Source: Flavobacteriales bacterium
GTDB taxonomy: Bacteria; Bacteroidota; Bacteroidia; Flavobacteriales_F; PHOS-HE28
Reading direction: 5' to 3'
NCBI GenBank assembly: GCA_016787995.1
Contig: JAEUTB010000053.1
Span: 1-35,934, forward strand
DNA: 35,934 bases
Shown: in pieces, positions 8,735 to 16,612 of the stretch
Position numbering within the stretch: position 1 is the first letter of the stretch
How the letters are laid out: every line of letters begins with the position of its first letter
Program-made: the position numbers and the translations under genes
Notes under the pieces: generated by a model
Told to the model about the DNA's origin: nothing
The model's input: the letters and a program-made list of their open reading frames with translations, nothing else
Database searches by the model: none

Positions 8735-8742
8735 CGAAGGTA
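8735..8742 (-). promoter_or_regulatory. Candidate -7 element for HD-PPK1
   Basis: On the minus strand this reads TACCTTCG, one base from TAnnTTTG, 28 nt before the ATG at 8706. The same octamer occurs upstream of the minus-strand protease gene (32257-32264), which supports it being a used variant. Confidence 0.4.
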
Positions 8743-8780
8743 GACGGCGGGCGGTGCCGCGCTCCGCAGCATCTCCCGGC

Positions 8781-8788
8781 TATCTTTG
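8781..8788 (+). promoter_or_regulatory. -7 promoter element for the SiaB-like gene
   Basis: TATCTTTG is an exact TAnnTTTG match, 20 nt before ATG 8809. It supports starting the protein at 8809 rather than at upstream in-frame codons that overlap the divergent HD-PPK1 gene. Confidence 0.55.
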
Positions 8789-8808
8789 GCCTGACCTCTT
8801 CCTCCCGG

Positions 8809-9870
8809 ATGGATCACGCCCACGTCCTTGCGCTCTACGCGAGCTTCGCTGGTGATCGGCTGACCTTCCTGTACAGTGGCAGTTTCCATGATGAGCACAC
8901 CGCGCGATTGATCGCGTTGCAAGAGGATCACCTCGAGCAGGAGGGGGCTCCGCGGCCAGCGCGTGGAAAGCTGGCGTTCGTCATGGTCGAGGCGTACCAG
9001 AACATCGTTCGGCACAGGGTCAAGGACGAGGGACTCCTCCATGGCCCGGGCCGCAGTGTCTTTCTTCTGCGGAGCACCAACGAGGCCCATGAGGTTACCG
9101 CTATCAATGCGGTCCGCCAGGAGGATGAGGAGAAGCTGAGGGTGGGTCTGGAACGGCTCGATGGCATGGACCTGCAACAATTGAAGCAGGTTTTCCTTCG
9201 GGGTTTGCAGAACGAAGAGCGCACCGATCGCGGCGGGGCTGGGCTGGGACTGATCGAAATGGCGCGCCGAACGGGCAATCCGTTGCGGTATGCGTTCGCG
9301 CCCATCGACGCGCAGCACCGCTTGTTCTCCCTGCAAGTTCTGGTCGGTGCTCAGCGCGCCTGGCGCAGCACTGGTCCAGACCTCTTCGATCTGCAGCGGA
9401 TCGTGTATAGCCAAGGCATCAGCCTCATTTGCCGGGGTCGCACGCCGGCATCGGTACAGGAGGGTCTGCTGCGGATGATCGACCGCGACCTCGACGACGA
9501 CCGGGCCCTTGCTGAACGGGCCAAACATGCCTATCTCCTCATCACGGGTGCCATGGCCGATATGGCCGTCGCGGAAGAGGGGCCGATGGTCGTGGTCGCC
9601 ATTTCGCCTGCACGGATCACCATCTCCGTAGGGGCTCCCATGGCCGCTGCCGAAGTACAGCGGGTGGTCCAGCTGGTCCGGAACGTGAATGCCTTGGATG
9701 CACCAGGCCTTCAGCGTCGCTATCGGGATATCCTGTTGGGGCGGGTGGAGACCGTGGGTGGCCTGGAGCTGAGCTTGATGGATCTGGCCAGAAGAAGCAT
9801 GGGCGACGTCCGTTGCAGTGAACTCGCATGGTCCGGCTCACCGTTCGTTGTCCTGGAAGTCGACGTTTGA
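8809..9870 (+). CDS. SiaB-family (DUF6272) protein with tandem ATPase-like halves
   Basis: 353 residues. The first half (about 1-180) carries features of the SiaB/DUF6272 family, small GHKL-type protein kinases or anti-sigma-like ATPases: an N-box-like helix KLAFVMVEAYQNIVRHR and a G-box-like DRGGAGLGLIEMARRTG. The second half (about 190-353) seems to repeat the fold with motifs worn away: YSQGISLICRG matches the early FAGDRLTFLYSG, LLITGAMADMAVA replaces the N-box, and VGGLELSLMDLARRS mirrors the G-box without its glycine loop. In Pseudomonas, SiaB phosphorylates the STAS-type protein SiaC to tune c-di-GMP signalling; no SiaC or SiaD partner is visible here. The gene is divergent from HD-PPK1 with 102 bp between starts. 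Family assignment is fairly sure; the function here is open. Confidence 0.75.
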   Translation: MDHAHVLALYASFAGDRLTFLYSGSFHDEHTARLIALQEDHLEQEGAPRPARGKLAFVMVEAYQNIVRHRVKDEGLLHGPGRSVFLLRSTNEAHEVTAINAVRQEDEEKLRVGLERLDGMDLQQLKQVFLRGLQNEERTDRGGAGLGLIEMARRTGNPLRYAFAPIDAQHRLFSLQVLVGAQRAWRSTGPDLFDLQRIVYSQGISLICRGRTPASVQEGLLRMIDRDLDDDRALAERAKHAYLLITGAMADMAVAEEGPMVVVAISPARITISVGAPMAAAEVQRVVQLVRNVNALDAPGLQRRYRDILLGRVETVGGLELSLMDLARRSMGDVRCSELAWSGSPFVVLEVDV

Positions 9871-9960
9871 CCGTCGGAGCCTACCGTTCCCTCAACTCGT
9901 CCAGGTCTTGCATACGGATCGGCATGTTCTTGGAGTTATCCGGTCATACCCTGCATCCCG

Positions 9961-10092
9961 ATGGATCTGCTCTTCTCCACGATACGCCGGATCAACCGCT
10001 TCCAACAGTGGTTCGATGACCGTTTCGGCTGGTTCTTCACCAACGGTATGAAGGCGCGTCGCAGCCCGGAGCGCAAGCAGGTCAGAGCTTGA
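9961..10092 (+). CDS. Conserved-type small protein of 43 residues
   Basis: ATG 9961 to TGA 10092 encodes a basic, aromatic peptide (RRINRFQQWFDDRFGWFFTN, then GMKARR and further basic residues). The core WF-x-x-x-FGWFFTNG resembles short uncharacterised Flavobacteriia proteins I recall of the form NWFEKNFGWFFTNGNK; this is memory, not a search. It overlaps the 3' end of the convergent aldehyde dehydrogenase gene by 11 bp and follows the SiaB-like gene by 90 bp on the same strand. No promoter or strong ribosome-binding site was recognised. There is no signal peptide or clear membrane helix. Function unknown. Confidence 0.6.
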   Translation: MDLLFSTIRRINRFQQWFDDRFGWFFTNGMKARRSPERKQVRA

Positions 10093-11524
10093 TGCAGACG
10101 TTCTTCGCCTCGGTGAAGAAGCGGAGCGCATCAACGCCACCTTCACGACCTACGCCGCTTTGTTTCACACCACCGAACGGCGTGCGCAGATCGCGGAGCA
10201 TCCAGCAGTTCACCCATACGATACCGGCTTGCAGGGCACGCGCCACCCGATGCGTGCGTTTCACATCGCTGGTCCAGACCACGCTGGCCAGGCCGTAGGG
10301 CGTGGCATTCGCCAGGAATAGGGCCTCTTCTTCCGTGTCGAAGGGCTGAAGCGTCACCACCGGGCCGAAGATCTCCTCTTGGTTCGTTCGACACTGGGGA
10401 CCCAGGTTCTCGATCACCGTGGGTGCCACGTACCAACCATTCGCCAGGGCGCCGTCCAGTTGCACCCGTTGGCCACCACAGAGCACTTGCCCGCCTTCGC
10501 GTTGCGCCAGGTCGATGTAGGCAAGGACCTTTTCCATATGATCCTTGCTCACCACGGCCCCGAGGTCGGTGGCTTCAGCACCGGGATCGCCCACGCGTAA
10601 TGCACGCACGCGCTCCACGAAGGCATCGCGGAAGCGTGCATACAGGGAGCGTTCCACCAGGATCCGCGAGCCGCAGAGGCAGATCTGACCCTGGTTGGTG
10701 AAGCTGCTCCTCACCGTGGTGTTCAACATGTCCTCGAAGTCGCAATCGGCGAAGACCAGCACGGGATTCTTCCCACCCAGCTCAAGGCTCAACTTCTTGA
10801 ATAGCGGCGCGGCCACCCGGGCGATCTCCGCTCCCGTACGTGTGCCGCCGGTGAAGGAGATGGCCGGGATCCGCGGATGTGCCGTGATGGCCGCACCCAC
10901 CTTGGGCCCGAGCCCATGTACGATGTTGAGGACACCGGGCGGTATACCGGCGGCGTTGCACAGGGTGCTCAAGCGGAACGCCGTGAGCGGGGTCACCTCG
11001 CTCGGTTTGGCCACCACGCAATTCCCCGCTGCCAGTGCCGGCGCGATCTTCCACGTGAAGAGGTACAACGGCAGGTTCCAAGGACTGATGCACCCGGCCA
11101 CACCGAAGGGCTGTCGGTCGGTATAGTTCACCGCGACATCGTCCATCAAGTGCGCTTCACTGGGGAAATGAAGGATGGCCGTGGCGAAGAAGCGGAAATT
11201 GGCCACTGCCCGTGGGATGTCCACCCGGCGCGCAAGAGCGAGCGGTTTACCGTTGTCCCGCGATTCATCCTGCGCGAAACCATCAAGGTCCGCCTCGATC
11301 AGCTGTGCAAGTCGTAGCAGGGCTGCGCTTCGTCCTTCGCGCCCCAAAGCGCTCCAAGCCGGAAAGGCGCGTTGGGCAGCCTCTACGGCCATGTCCACAT
11401 CACGCGCATCCGAGTCGGCGAGCTGCGCATGGACCGCGCCCGTCGCTGGGGCGTGTACATCCAACCATCCACCGCCCACGGCCGGGCGCAATTCACCATC
11501 GATGAGGTTGAGCAACTGTTCCAT
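10082..11524 (-). CDS. 2-aminomuconic 6-semialdehyde dehydrogenase-type aldehyde dehydrogenase
   Basis: 480 residues, the normal length of a soluble ALDH. Visible: catalytic C282 in NQGQICLCGSRI, general base E248 in LSLELGGKNP, N150 in CISPWNLPL, K173 of the cofactor site, and SFTGGTRTG of the Rossmann turn. NYTDRQPFGVAGCISPWNLP and the C-terminal RDLRTPFGGVKQSGVGREGG are typical of the ALDH8A1/AMSDH/2-hydroxymuconic semialdehyde dehydrogenase branch. The presence of 3-HAA dioxygenase and ACMS decarboxylase 11 kb away favours 2-aminomuconate semialdehyde as substrate (NAD-dependent oxidation to 2-aminomuconate, cytosolic). 2-Hydroxymuconic semialdehyde is the alternative. Transcribed away from the sensor kinase gene. 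Confidence 0.82.
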   Translation of the reverse strand: MEQLLNLIDGELRPAVGGGWLDVHAPATGAVHAQLADSDARDVDMAVEAAQRAFPAWSALGREGRSAALLRLAQLIEADLDGFAQDESRDNGKPLALARRVDIPRAVANFRFFATAILHFPSEAHLMDDVAVNYTDRQPFGVAGCISPWNLPLYLFTWKIAPALAAGNCVVAKPSEVTPLTAFRLSTLCNAAGIPPGVLNIVHGLGPKVGAAITAHPRIPAISFTGGTRTGAEIARVAAPLFKKLSLELGGKNPVLVFADCDFEDMLNTTVRSSFTNQGQICLCGSRILVERSLYARFRDAFVERVRALRVGDPGAEATDLGAVVSKDHMEKVLAYIDLAQREGGQVLCGGQRVQLDGALANGWYVAPTVIENLGPQCRTNQEEIFGPVVTLQPFDTEEEALFLANATPYGLASVVWTSDVKRTHRVARALQAGIVWVNCWMLRDLRTPFGGVKQSGVGREGGVDALRFFTEAKNVCIKL

Positions 11525-11530
11525 CTGGCT

Positions 11531-11538
11531 GCAAGGTA
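11531..11538 (-). promoter_or_regulatory. Weak -7-like element abutting the dehydrogenase start
   Basis: On the minus strand TACCTTGC lies 6 nt before ATG 11524. It matches the local consensus imperfectly. If used, transcription would begin at or very near the start codon (leaderless). Confidence 0.25.
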
Positions 11539-11565
11539 GCAGGCGCTACTCGCCCGCCGAAAATG

Positions 11566-11599
11566 TCGGAAGGCCCGCACCGTCGTACGAGCCTTCCGA
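11566..11599. promoter_or_regulatory. 9-bp inverted repeat upstream of the dehydrogenase
   Basis: TCGGAAGGC (11566-11574) and GCCTTCCGA (11591-11599) are perfect inverted arms with a 16-nt spacer, 42 nt upstream of ATG 11524. It could be an operator for a dimeric regulator or an RNA hairpin; there is no T-tract. Confidence 0.4.
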
Positions 11600-11665
11600 C
11601 CCCTTGTTGCCTTGTCCGGGAACCAAAACCCTATTCCGAGGACAGGTCTTCTAATTCCATTCCAA

Positions 11666-11695
11666 CCGGTGTTCACCGGCCGTCGAGCGTTCGAC
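11666..11695. repeat. Two adjacent palindromes in the ALDH-kinase divergent region
   Basis: CCGGTGTTCACCGG (11666-11679, perfect, 6-bp arms) is followed 2 nt later by GTCGAGCGTTCGAC (11682-11695, 5-bp arms). Both sit in the 279-bp region between two divergent genes, where terminators are not expected, so a regulatory role is possible. Confidence 0.4.
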
Positions 11696-11729
11696 GATGC
11701 GAACCTACTGGCCTGCGAGAGCGGGCGCT

Positions 11730-11766
11730 GTTAAGGCCTTGCGAACGAACGTTAAAGAGCGTTAAG
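11730..11766 (+). promoter_or_regulatory. Three helically phased GTTAA repeats upstream of the sensor kinase
   Basis: GTTAAG (11730), GTTAAA (11751) and GTTAAG (11761) are spaced 21 and 10 nt apart, about two turns and one turn of DNA, so all three face the same side. Direct half-sites with 10-11 nt spacing are typical of OmpR/PhoB-family regulators, and such a regulator is encoded in this operon. Confidence 0.45.
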
Positions 11767-11803
11767 CAGGTCGGTATTGCATGCGGCACGGTAGTTTCGG
11801 TGC

Positions 11804-13336
11804 GTGGAGAAGCACCGCATCACCCTGCTGCTCGTGGCCATCAGCGCAGCGCTGATAGGCCTCATGGGTATCCAGGTGAAATGGATGCGCGATAGCATGA
11901 TGTTGCGCGAAGCACAGTTCGAGCGCAGCATGGACCACGCGCTCTTCAACGTGAGCGATAAGCTGGAGCAACTGGAGAAGATGCACGATCTGCGTCGCTT
12001 GAAGGCAGGGAAGAAGCTCTTACGGAAACTCGATGCGTTGCGGCGCGCACACGACGAACAGGCCGCACTGAGCGGAGGTGGGCTCTCCTTGGACCCACCG
12101 TTGGATACCTCTCCGGTACCTCCTGATCCGCCCGACCTGCCAGCCGAGCCGATCAATTCCGCCACGGATGCATGGAGTGAAGAGGACCTCGCGGACCGTG
12201 AAGCGATGATCACGGAAATGGTGCGCAGCATTTACACCGATGCGCGCCCGACGGATATCAAGGAGCGCATCGTGGTTCACGTATTGGATTCGTTGCTGCG
12301 CACGGAACTTCGGACCAATGGGGTGCAAGGGGCCTTCACTTACGGGGTGTTCACCGAAGCCGGTGAAGCCGTGGAACTGGGCCAGGAGTCGCGGTTGGAG
12401 GGGACCGACAACGAAGGCGCCGTCTATCGGCAACGACTTTATCGGCATGACCTGGCAGGACCGGTCCACTATCTGCACGTCGGTATCCCTGGGCACCGCG
12501 GGATGCTCTGGCGGGATATGGCGCCGTTGTTGCTCACCAGCGCATTGTTCATGGCCATCATCGTGGTGGCCTTCTTCTTCACCATCCGCACCATCTTCCG
12601 CCAGAAACGCATCGGGGAGATCCGCAACGACCTGGTGAACAACCTCACCCACGAGCTGAAGACACCGATCAGCACCATCGGCCTGGCCTGCGAGGCGCTC
12701 GCCGACCCCAGTATGCCAAAGACCGAACAGCAGGTGCGCACCTTCGTGGCCATGATCCGAGACGAGAACAAGCGCTTGGGATCGTTGGTGGAGAACGTGT
12801 TGCAAAGCGCGGTGCTCGAAAGTGGACACATGGTGCTGAAACGGGTGGACCTCGACGTGCATGCGTTGGTGCAGGATGTGGTGCGCAGCAGCAGCATGCA
12901 GGTCTCACGACGGAACGGAAGGATCGATCTGGACCTGAAAGCGGAGATCCATCATGTGAACGGGGATCGGATACACCTGACCAACCTACTGTACAACCTC
13001 ATCGACAACGCGGTGAAGTACACCGAGCAGGAGCCCCGCATCCGCATCGCTTCGGTGAGTAATGATGAGGGCATCACCGTGAGCGTGACCGACAATGGTA
13101 TCGGCATAGCACCTTCCGAGCAACGCAAGATCTTCGACCGGTTGTACCGTGTGCCCACGGGCAACATCCACAACGCGAAGGGCTTCGGGCTCGGGCTCAG
13201 TTACGTGCGCACCGTGGTGGAGCGGCATGGTGGCCGCATCCGGCTGGAGAGCACGCCAGGAAGCGGCAGTACGTTCCATATATTCATACCGTTCGAACAT
13301 GTCAGCACCGCACAAGCTGTTGGTGGTAGAGGATGA
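11804..13336 (+). CDS. Membrane sensor histidine kinase
   Basis: 510 residues from GTG 11804; the start is chosen because the first transmembrane helix (residues 7-24) follows at once. A periplasmic sensor region of about 215 residues includes a coiled-coil-like KLEQLEKMHDLRRLKAGKKL and a proline-rich stretch (LDPPLDTSPVPPDPPDLPAEP). A second helix is at about 240-263. The HisKA H283 lies in NNLTHELKTPIS. The HATPase has N402 (NLLYNLIDNAVKYTE), G1 box VTDNGIGI, and G2 box KGFGLGLSYV. All catalytic motifs are intact. The stop lies inside the response regulator gene (38-nt overlap), indicating coupled translation. A TAGTTTCG octamer 4 nt before the GTG may be a -7 box. The stimulus is unknown. 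Confidence 0.93.
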   Translation: MEKHRITLLLVAISAALIGLMGIQVKWMRDSMMLREAQFERSMDHALFNVSDKLEQLEKMHDLRRLKAGKKLLRKLDALRRAHDEQAALSGGGLSLDPPLDTSPVPPDPPDLPAEPINSATDAWSEEDLADREAMITEMVRSIYTDARPTDIKERIVVHVLDSLLRTELRTNGVQGAFTYGVFTEAGEAVELGQESRLEGTDNEGAVYRQRLYRHDLAGPVHYLHVGIPGHRGMLWRDMAPLLLTSALFMAIIVVAFFFTIRTIFRQKRIGEIRNDLVNNLTHELKTPISTIGLACEALADPSMPKTEQQVRTFVAMIRDENKRLGSLVENVLQSAVLESGHMVLKRVDLDVHALVQDVVRSSSMQVSRRNGRIDLDLKAEIHHVNGDRIHLTNLLYNLIDNAVKYTEQEPRIRIASVSNDEGITVSVTDNGIGIAPSEQRKIFDRLYRVPTGNIHNAKGFGLGLSYVRTVVERHGGRIRLESTPGSGSTFHIFIPFEHVSTAQAVGGRG

Positions 13337-14003
13337 CCACAACCTGGGCACCTTGCTCGTGGAGTATTTACGGGCGAAGGGCTACGAAGCCGACCTCCGC
13401 AGCGATGGACAGTTGGGGAAGGCGGCATATGAACAGGGGGGCTACGATATGCTCATCCTTGATGTCATGATGCCATTGAAGGACGGGTTCACGCTGGCGC
13501 GCGAGATCCGCCAAAAGGATGCCACCACACCCATCATGTTCCTTTCGGCCAAGGCCATGAAGCAGGACACCATCGAAGGCTTCCGCAGTGGCGCCGATGA
13601 TTACATGACCAAGCCCTTCAGTATGGAAGAGCTCTTGCTGCGCGTAGGAGCGGTGCTTCGGCGGGCGAAGGGCGTGGAGCCGAAAGCGCCGGAACCGGAT
13701 GAATATGCCGTGGGGGCGTGCACCTTCCAGCCCCGTCGCCAGATCCTGCGCACACCTGCAGGTGAGCGGAAACTCACCACCAAGGAGAACGAATTGCTAC
13801 GCTTGTTGTGCATCAATCGTAACGAGGTGTTGGATCGATCCGCTGCACTGATCGCCGTGTGGGGCGATGACAGCTACTTCAACGGAAGAAGCATGGACGT
13901 GTACATCGCCAAGTTGCGCAAGTACCTGCGCGATGATCCCTCGGTGGAGATCATCAATGTGCATGGTAAAGGGTTCCGCCTGATCTCCGAAGCGCGCACC
14001 TAA
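13299..14003 (+). CDS. OmpR-family response regulator
   Basis: 234 residues. The receiver domain has acidic D12-D13, phosphoacceptor D55 in MLILDVMMP, S83 and K105. The OmpR/PhoB winged helix covers about 130-232 (LTTKENELLRLL, then SMDVYIAKLRKYL and INVHGKGFRLI). ATG 13299 is chosen because the receiver begins at once (KLLVVEDD). It overlaps the kinase gene by 38 nt, so this is a cognate pair. The last 4 bases overlap the stop of the convergent dehydrogenase/reductase gene. Likely targets include its own operon through the GTTAA repeats at 11730-11766, and possibly the divergent aldehyde dehydrogenase; both are inference. Confidence 0.94.
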   Translation: MSAPHKLLVVEDDHNLGTLLVEYLRAKGYEADLRSDGQLGKAAYEQGGYDMLILDVMMPLKDGFTLAREIRQKDATTPIMFLSAKAMKQDTIEGFRSGADDYMTKPFSMEELLLRVGAVLRRAKGVEPKAPEPDEYAVGACTFQPRRQILRTPAGERKLTTKENELLRLLCINRNEVLDRSAALIAVWGDDSYFNGRSMDVYIAKLRKYLRDDPSVEIINVHGKGFRLISEART

Positions 14004-14788
14004 AGACAAGCCGTGCGGCCTCCATCCACCGGCAAATTGATGCCGTTGATGTAAGCGCCGTTCGGTCCAGCCAGGAAAGCCACGGCGGCTGCGATCTCCG
14101 CAGGCCTTGCGAATCGCCGCAAAGGGATCTCCGCGAGCATCTCCGCACGGACCTCATCCAACGTGGCGCCGGTCTTCTGGGCCTTGTTGCTGATGATCGC
14201 CGCGAGCCTGTCGGTCTCCGTGGCACCGGGCAGGACATTGTTCACGGTGATGTTGAACGGCCCCAATTCGTTCGCCAACGTCTTGCCCCAATTCGCCACC
14301 GCACCCCGTATGGTATTGCTCACGCCAAGGTTCGGCAAGGGCTGCTTCACGCTTGTGCTGATCACGTTGATGATGCGACCGTGTCGTCGTTCTTTCATGC
14401 CGGGTACCAGCGCACGAACGATGGTCTGGAAACCGATCAAGTGCTGGGTGAACGCGGCGAGGAAAGCGCTGACCTCCGCTTCGTGCGCAGGACCGGGTGA
14501 TGGTCCGCCTGTGTTGTTCACGAGGATATCGGTACGGTGCTGTCCTGCGTAAGCGCTGATGGCGGTGCGCAAGGCCTCCGTGTCGGCCATGTCACAGGCG
14601 AGCACGCGGTGATCCTGTCCTGCTGATATGTCCAATTCGCCCTGCACGATGGCAAGTGCAGCGGTGTCACGTGCAAGCAAGGTGACGGTAGCGCCCATGC
14701 CCGCCAATTCAAAGGCTACGGCTCTGCCAATGCCCTGGGTGGCACCGCAGACAAGGGCGGATCGTTCTTTCAGCGGATAGTGGACCAT
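14000..14788 (-). CDS. Short-chain dehydrogenase/reductase with altered active site
   Basis: 262 residues. The classical SDR cofactor motifs are present (GATQGIG at 15-21; NNTGG at 91-95; catalytic-type Ser 144 in NVISTS). The C-terminal part is standard (NNVLPGATETDRL, then LAGPNGAYINGINLPVDGG). However, the YxxxK active-site pair is replaced: the aligned positions read S157-N-T-I-R161 (GVSNTIRGAVANWGKTLA). Members with an SN-x-x-R version are known to me as a FabG-like side branch often annotated as oxidoreductases; whether they reduce the usual substrates is unclear. The gene shares a region with the aminomuconate-type aldehyde dehydrogenase, so a role in the same catabolism is possible. 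It converges on the response regulator gene. Confidence 0.85.
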   Translation of the reverse strand: MVHYPLKERSALVCGATQGIGRAVAFELAGMGATVTLLARDTAALAIVQGELDISAGQDHRVLACDMADTEALRTAISAYAGQHRTDILVNNTGGPSPGPAHEAEVSAFLAAFTQHLIGFQTIVRALVPGMKERRHGRIINVISTSVKQPLPNLGVSNTIRGAVANWGKTLANELGPFNITVNNVLPGATETDRLAAIISNKAQKTGATLDEVRAEMLAEIPLRRFARPAEIAAAVAFLAGPNGAYINGINLPVDGGRTACL

Positions 14789-14798
14789 GTTGTGGGGA

Positions 14799-14806
14799 CA
14801 AATGTA
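14799..14806 (-). promoter_or_regulatory. -7 promoter element of the SDR gene
   Basis: Minus-strand TACATTTG is an exact consensus match. It lies 10 nt before ATG 14788, so the 5' leader would be only a few bases long. Confidence 0.5.
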
Positions 14807-14862
14807 TCCGCGCGGTGGTCGATGGAAAGGCTAGAGGATGTCGGCAAGCGTGGAGAGCGGAT

Positions 14863-14870
14863 TAAATTTG
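14863..14870 (+). promoter_or_regulatory. -7 promoter element of the GEVED T9SS gene
   Basis: TAAATTTG is an exact match to TAnnTTTG, 33 nt before ATG 14904, inside the 115-bp divergent region shared with the SDR gene. Confidence 0.55.
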
Positions 14871-14903
14871 CCCGACCGGTCCCTAACGACCGGTATCGAT
14901 CGC

Positions 14904-16592
14904 ATGAAGCATCCTTACATTCTATTGCCTGTTCTCGCCATGATGTTCACGGCGAACACGGCCAATGCCCAAGCGGCCAAACCCCGTCCTGAGAAAGAGT
15001 CGCGGGTGCAGCGCACATTCAGACCTGTTGGTGGTACGACCACTGCTGCTCCGCTCCGTGGTGGTGCCAATGATGAATGCGCTACGGCCATCCCCGTCAC
15101 GGTGACCAGCGAGTGCTCCGGTTCGTTGGCCACCTACGATGCCACTTCGGCCACACAATCACTGGACCCCATCCTGTGCAACGGGTACACTTCGCCGGAG
15201 GCGCGTGATCTGTGGTTCTCGTTCGTAGCGACATCGCCCATCACCAATGTACAGGTGGAAGGTACCCTCACCTTCGATCCAGTTCTGGAAGGTTTTGCTG
15301 GCAGCTGTGGCGACCTGCAGTCCTTGGGCTGTGCCGATGCCACCTTCCCTCCTGCAGAACCGGAGAACACGACGGAAACGTTGACCATGGCCACCCAAGT
15401 GGGTAGCACCTACTATGTGCGCGTCTATTCGTACTGGTCACCTGAGCCGACGGATCTCACCTTCACCTTGTGCATCTATTCCGTCACCAACGCGGCCACT
15501 AATGACCTGTGCACCAGTGTAAGCCCGGTCGCCATCGCGGCTGGCGGAAGCACCACCTTCACCGGCGACAACACGAACGCGTATGATACCGAAGGGCTGG
15601 GCGATGCATCCGTCTGGCATTCCTTCAGCATCAGCGAATGCTTGAACGTCTCCGTGGACTATTGCGGCACGACCCCGGCCTTCGGGAACGGTTTCACTGC
15701 GTTGTACATCGGCTGCCCGATCACTGATCAAGTGGCGCCTACGAGCTTCAACGGGGATGATTGCACCGACGGCAATTTCACGATCTACTACAACAGCCTG
15801 CCCGCTGGGACCTACTACTATGCCGTCATGCTCGACGCGGAGAACGGAGCCATCGGCCCCTACACCGTGAACGTTTCGGCGAACGCCATCACCACGTATT
15901 GCGATGCCGCTCTGGAGGAGTGCGACGAGACCATCGGCCGCGTTGTGGTGGGTTCAATTGACAACACCAGTGATTGCGAGGCAGGCAGTGTGGTCGATTA
16001 TACGGCCCAGAGCACCGACATCATCCAAACGGAGATCGTCCCGATCACCGTGGAGAATGGTGGGTCGAACTACGCGGGCAACACGGTCTCCGTCTGGGTG
16101 GACTGGAACCAGGATAACGCGTTCTGCGACGCGAATGAGCTCCATGTTCTGGCTTCCACCGATGAGGGAGTGACCTTCACCGGCAACATCAGCTGCCCAC
16201 CGGACGCCCTGCCAGGCTCCACCCGGATGCGCGTGCGCATGGCGTTCAATGCGGACCCTCAGGCGTGCGGCACGGTCACCTACGGCGAGATCGAGGATTA
16301 TACCGTCAACGTGCTCTTGGGCAACAGTGTCCGTGAGAATGCCTTGATCGAATGGAGCGTGTTCCCCAACCCGAGCAACGGGGATATGACCATCACCTAC
16401 GCGGGCAAGGATGCGGTAGTTGCCATCGAGCTCTTCGACGTGGCTGGGCGCATGGTCCACCAGGAGCAGCGTCAGTTGGCCAATGGCCAGCGGACCGACC
16501 TTGGTTTGGCGGGCACCCTCGCCCACGGCAGCTACACGCTTCGTCTTACCACGGCCAAGGGCCGGAGCGAGCAGCGTGTGGTGGTGCAATAA
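14904..16592 (+). CDS. GEVED-domain T9SS type A secreted protein
   Basis: 562 residues from ATG 14904, which gives signal peptide MKHPYILLPVLAMMFTANTANAQA. Two Cys-containing beta domains follow: NDECATAIPVTVTSECSG with LWFSFVATS, then VWHSFSISECLNVSVDYCGT to LPAGTYYYAV. A GEVED domain (about 395-470) runs from WVDWNQDNAFCD to YGEIEDYTVNV, and a type A sorting domain from VFPNPSNGDMTITY (about 485). The second beta domain is paralogous to the N-terminal domain of the next two genes (YCGTTP, GCP, GDxNF, LPAGTYYY). It is predicted to be exported by T9SS and attached to the cell surface or released. A start at 14838 is in frame but would lie upstream of the -7 box. Confidence 0.88.
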   Translation: MKHPYILLPVLAMMFTANTANAQAAKPRPEKESRVQRTFRPVGGTTTAAPLRGGANDECATAIPVTVTSECSGSLATYDATSATQSLDPILCNGYTSPEARDLWFSFVATSPITNVQVEGTLTFDPVLEGFAGSCGDLQSLGCADATFPPAEPENTTETLTMATQVGSTYYVRVYSYWSPEPTDLTFTLCIYSVTNAATNDLCTSVSPVAIAAGGSTTFTGDNTNAYDTEGLGDASVWHSFSISECLNVSVDYCGTTPAFGNGFTALYIGCPITDQVAPTSFNGDDCTDGNFTIYYNSLPAGTYYYAVMLDAENGAIGPYTVNVSANAITTYCDAALEECDETIGRVVVGSIDNTSDCEAGSVVDYTAQSTDIIQTEIVPITVENGGSNYAGNTVSVWVDWNQDNAFCDANELHVLASTDEGVTFTGNISCPPDALPGSTRMRVRMAFNADPQACGTVTYGEIEDYTVNVLLGNSVRENALIEWSVFPNPSNGDMTITYAGKDAVVAIELFDVAGRMVHQEQRQLANGQRTDLGLAGTLAHGSYTLRLTTAKGRSEQRVVVQ

Positions 16593-16612
16593 CGAAGGAC
16601 TTTTCAGAACAG

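Noticed and set aside
8707-9528. In-frame upstream extension of the minus-strand HD-PPK1 gene by about 274 codons
   Set aside because: It is antisense to the well-supported SiaB-like gene with its own -7 box, has no domain features, and the HD domain starts cleanly at ATG 8706.
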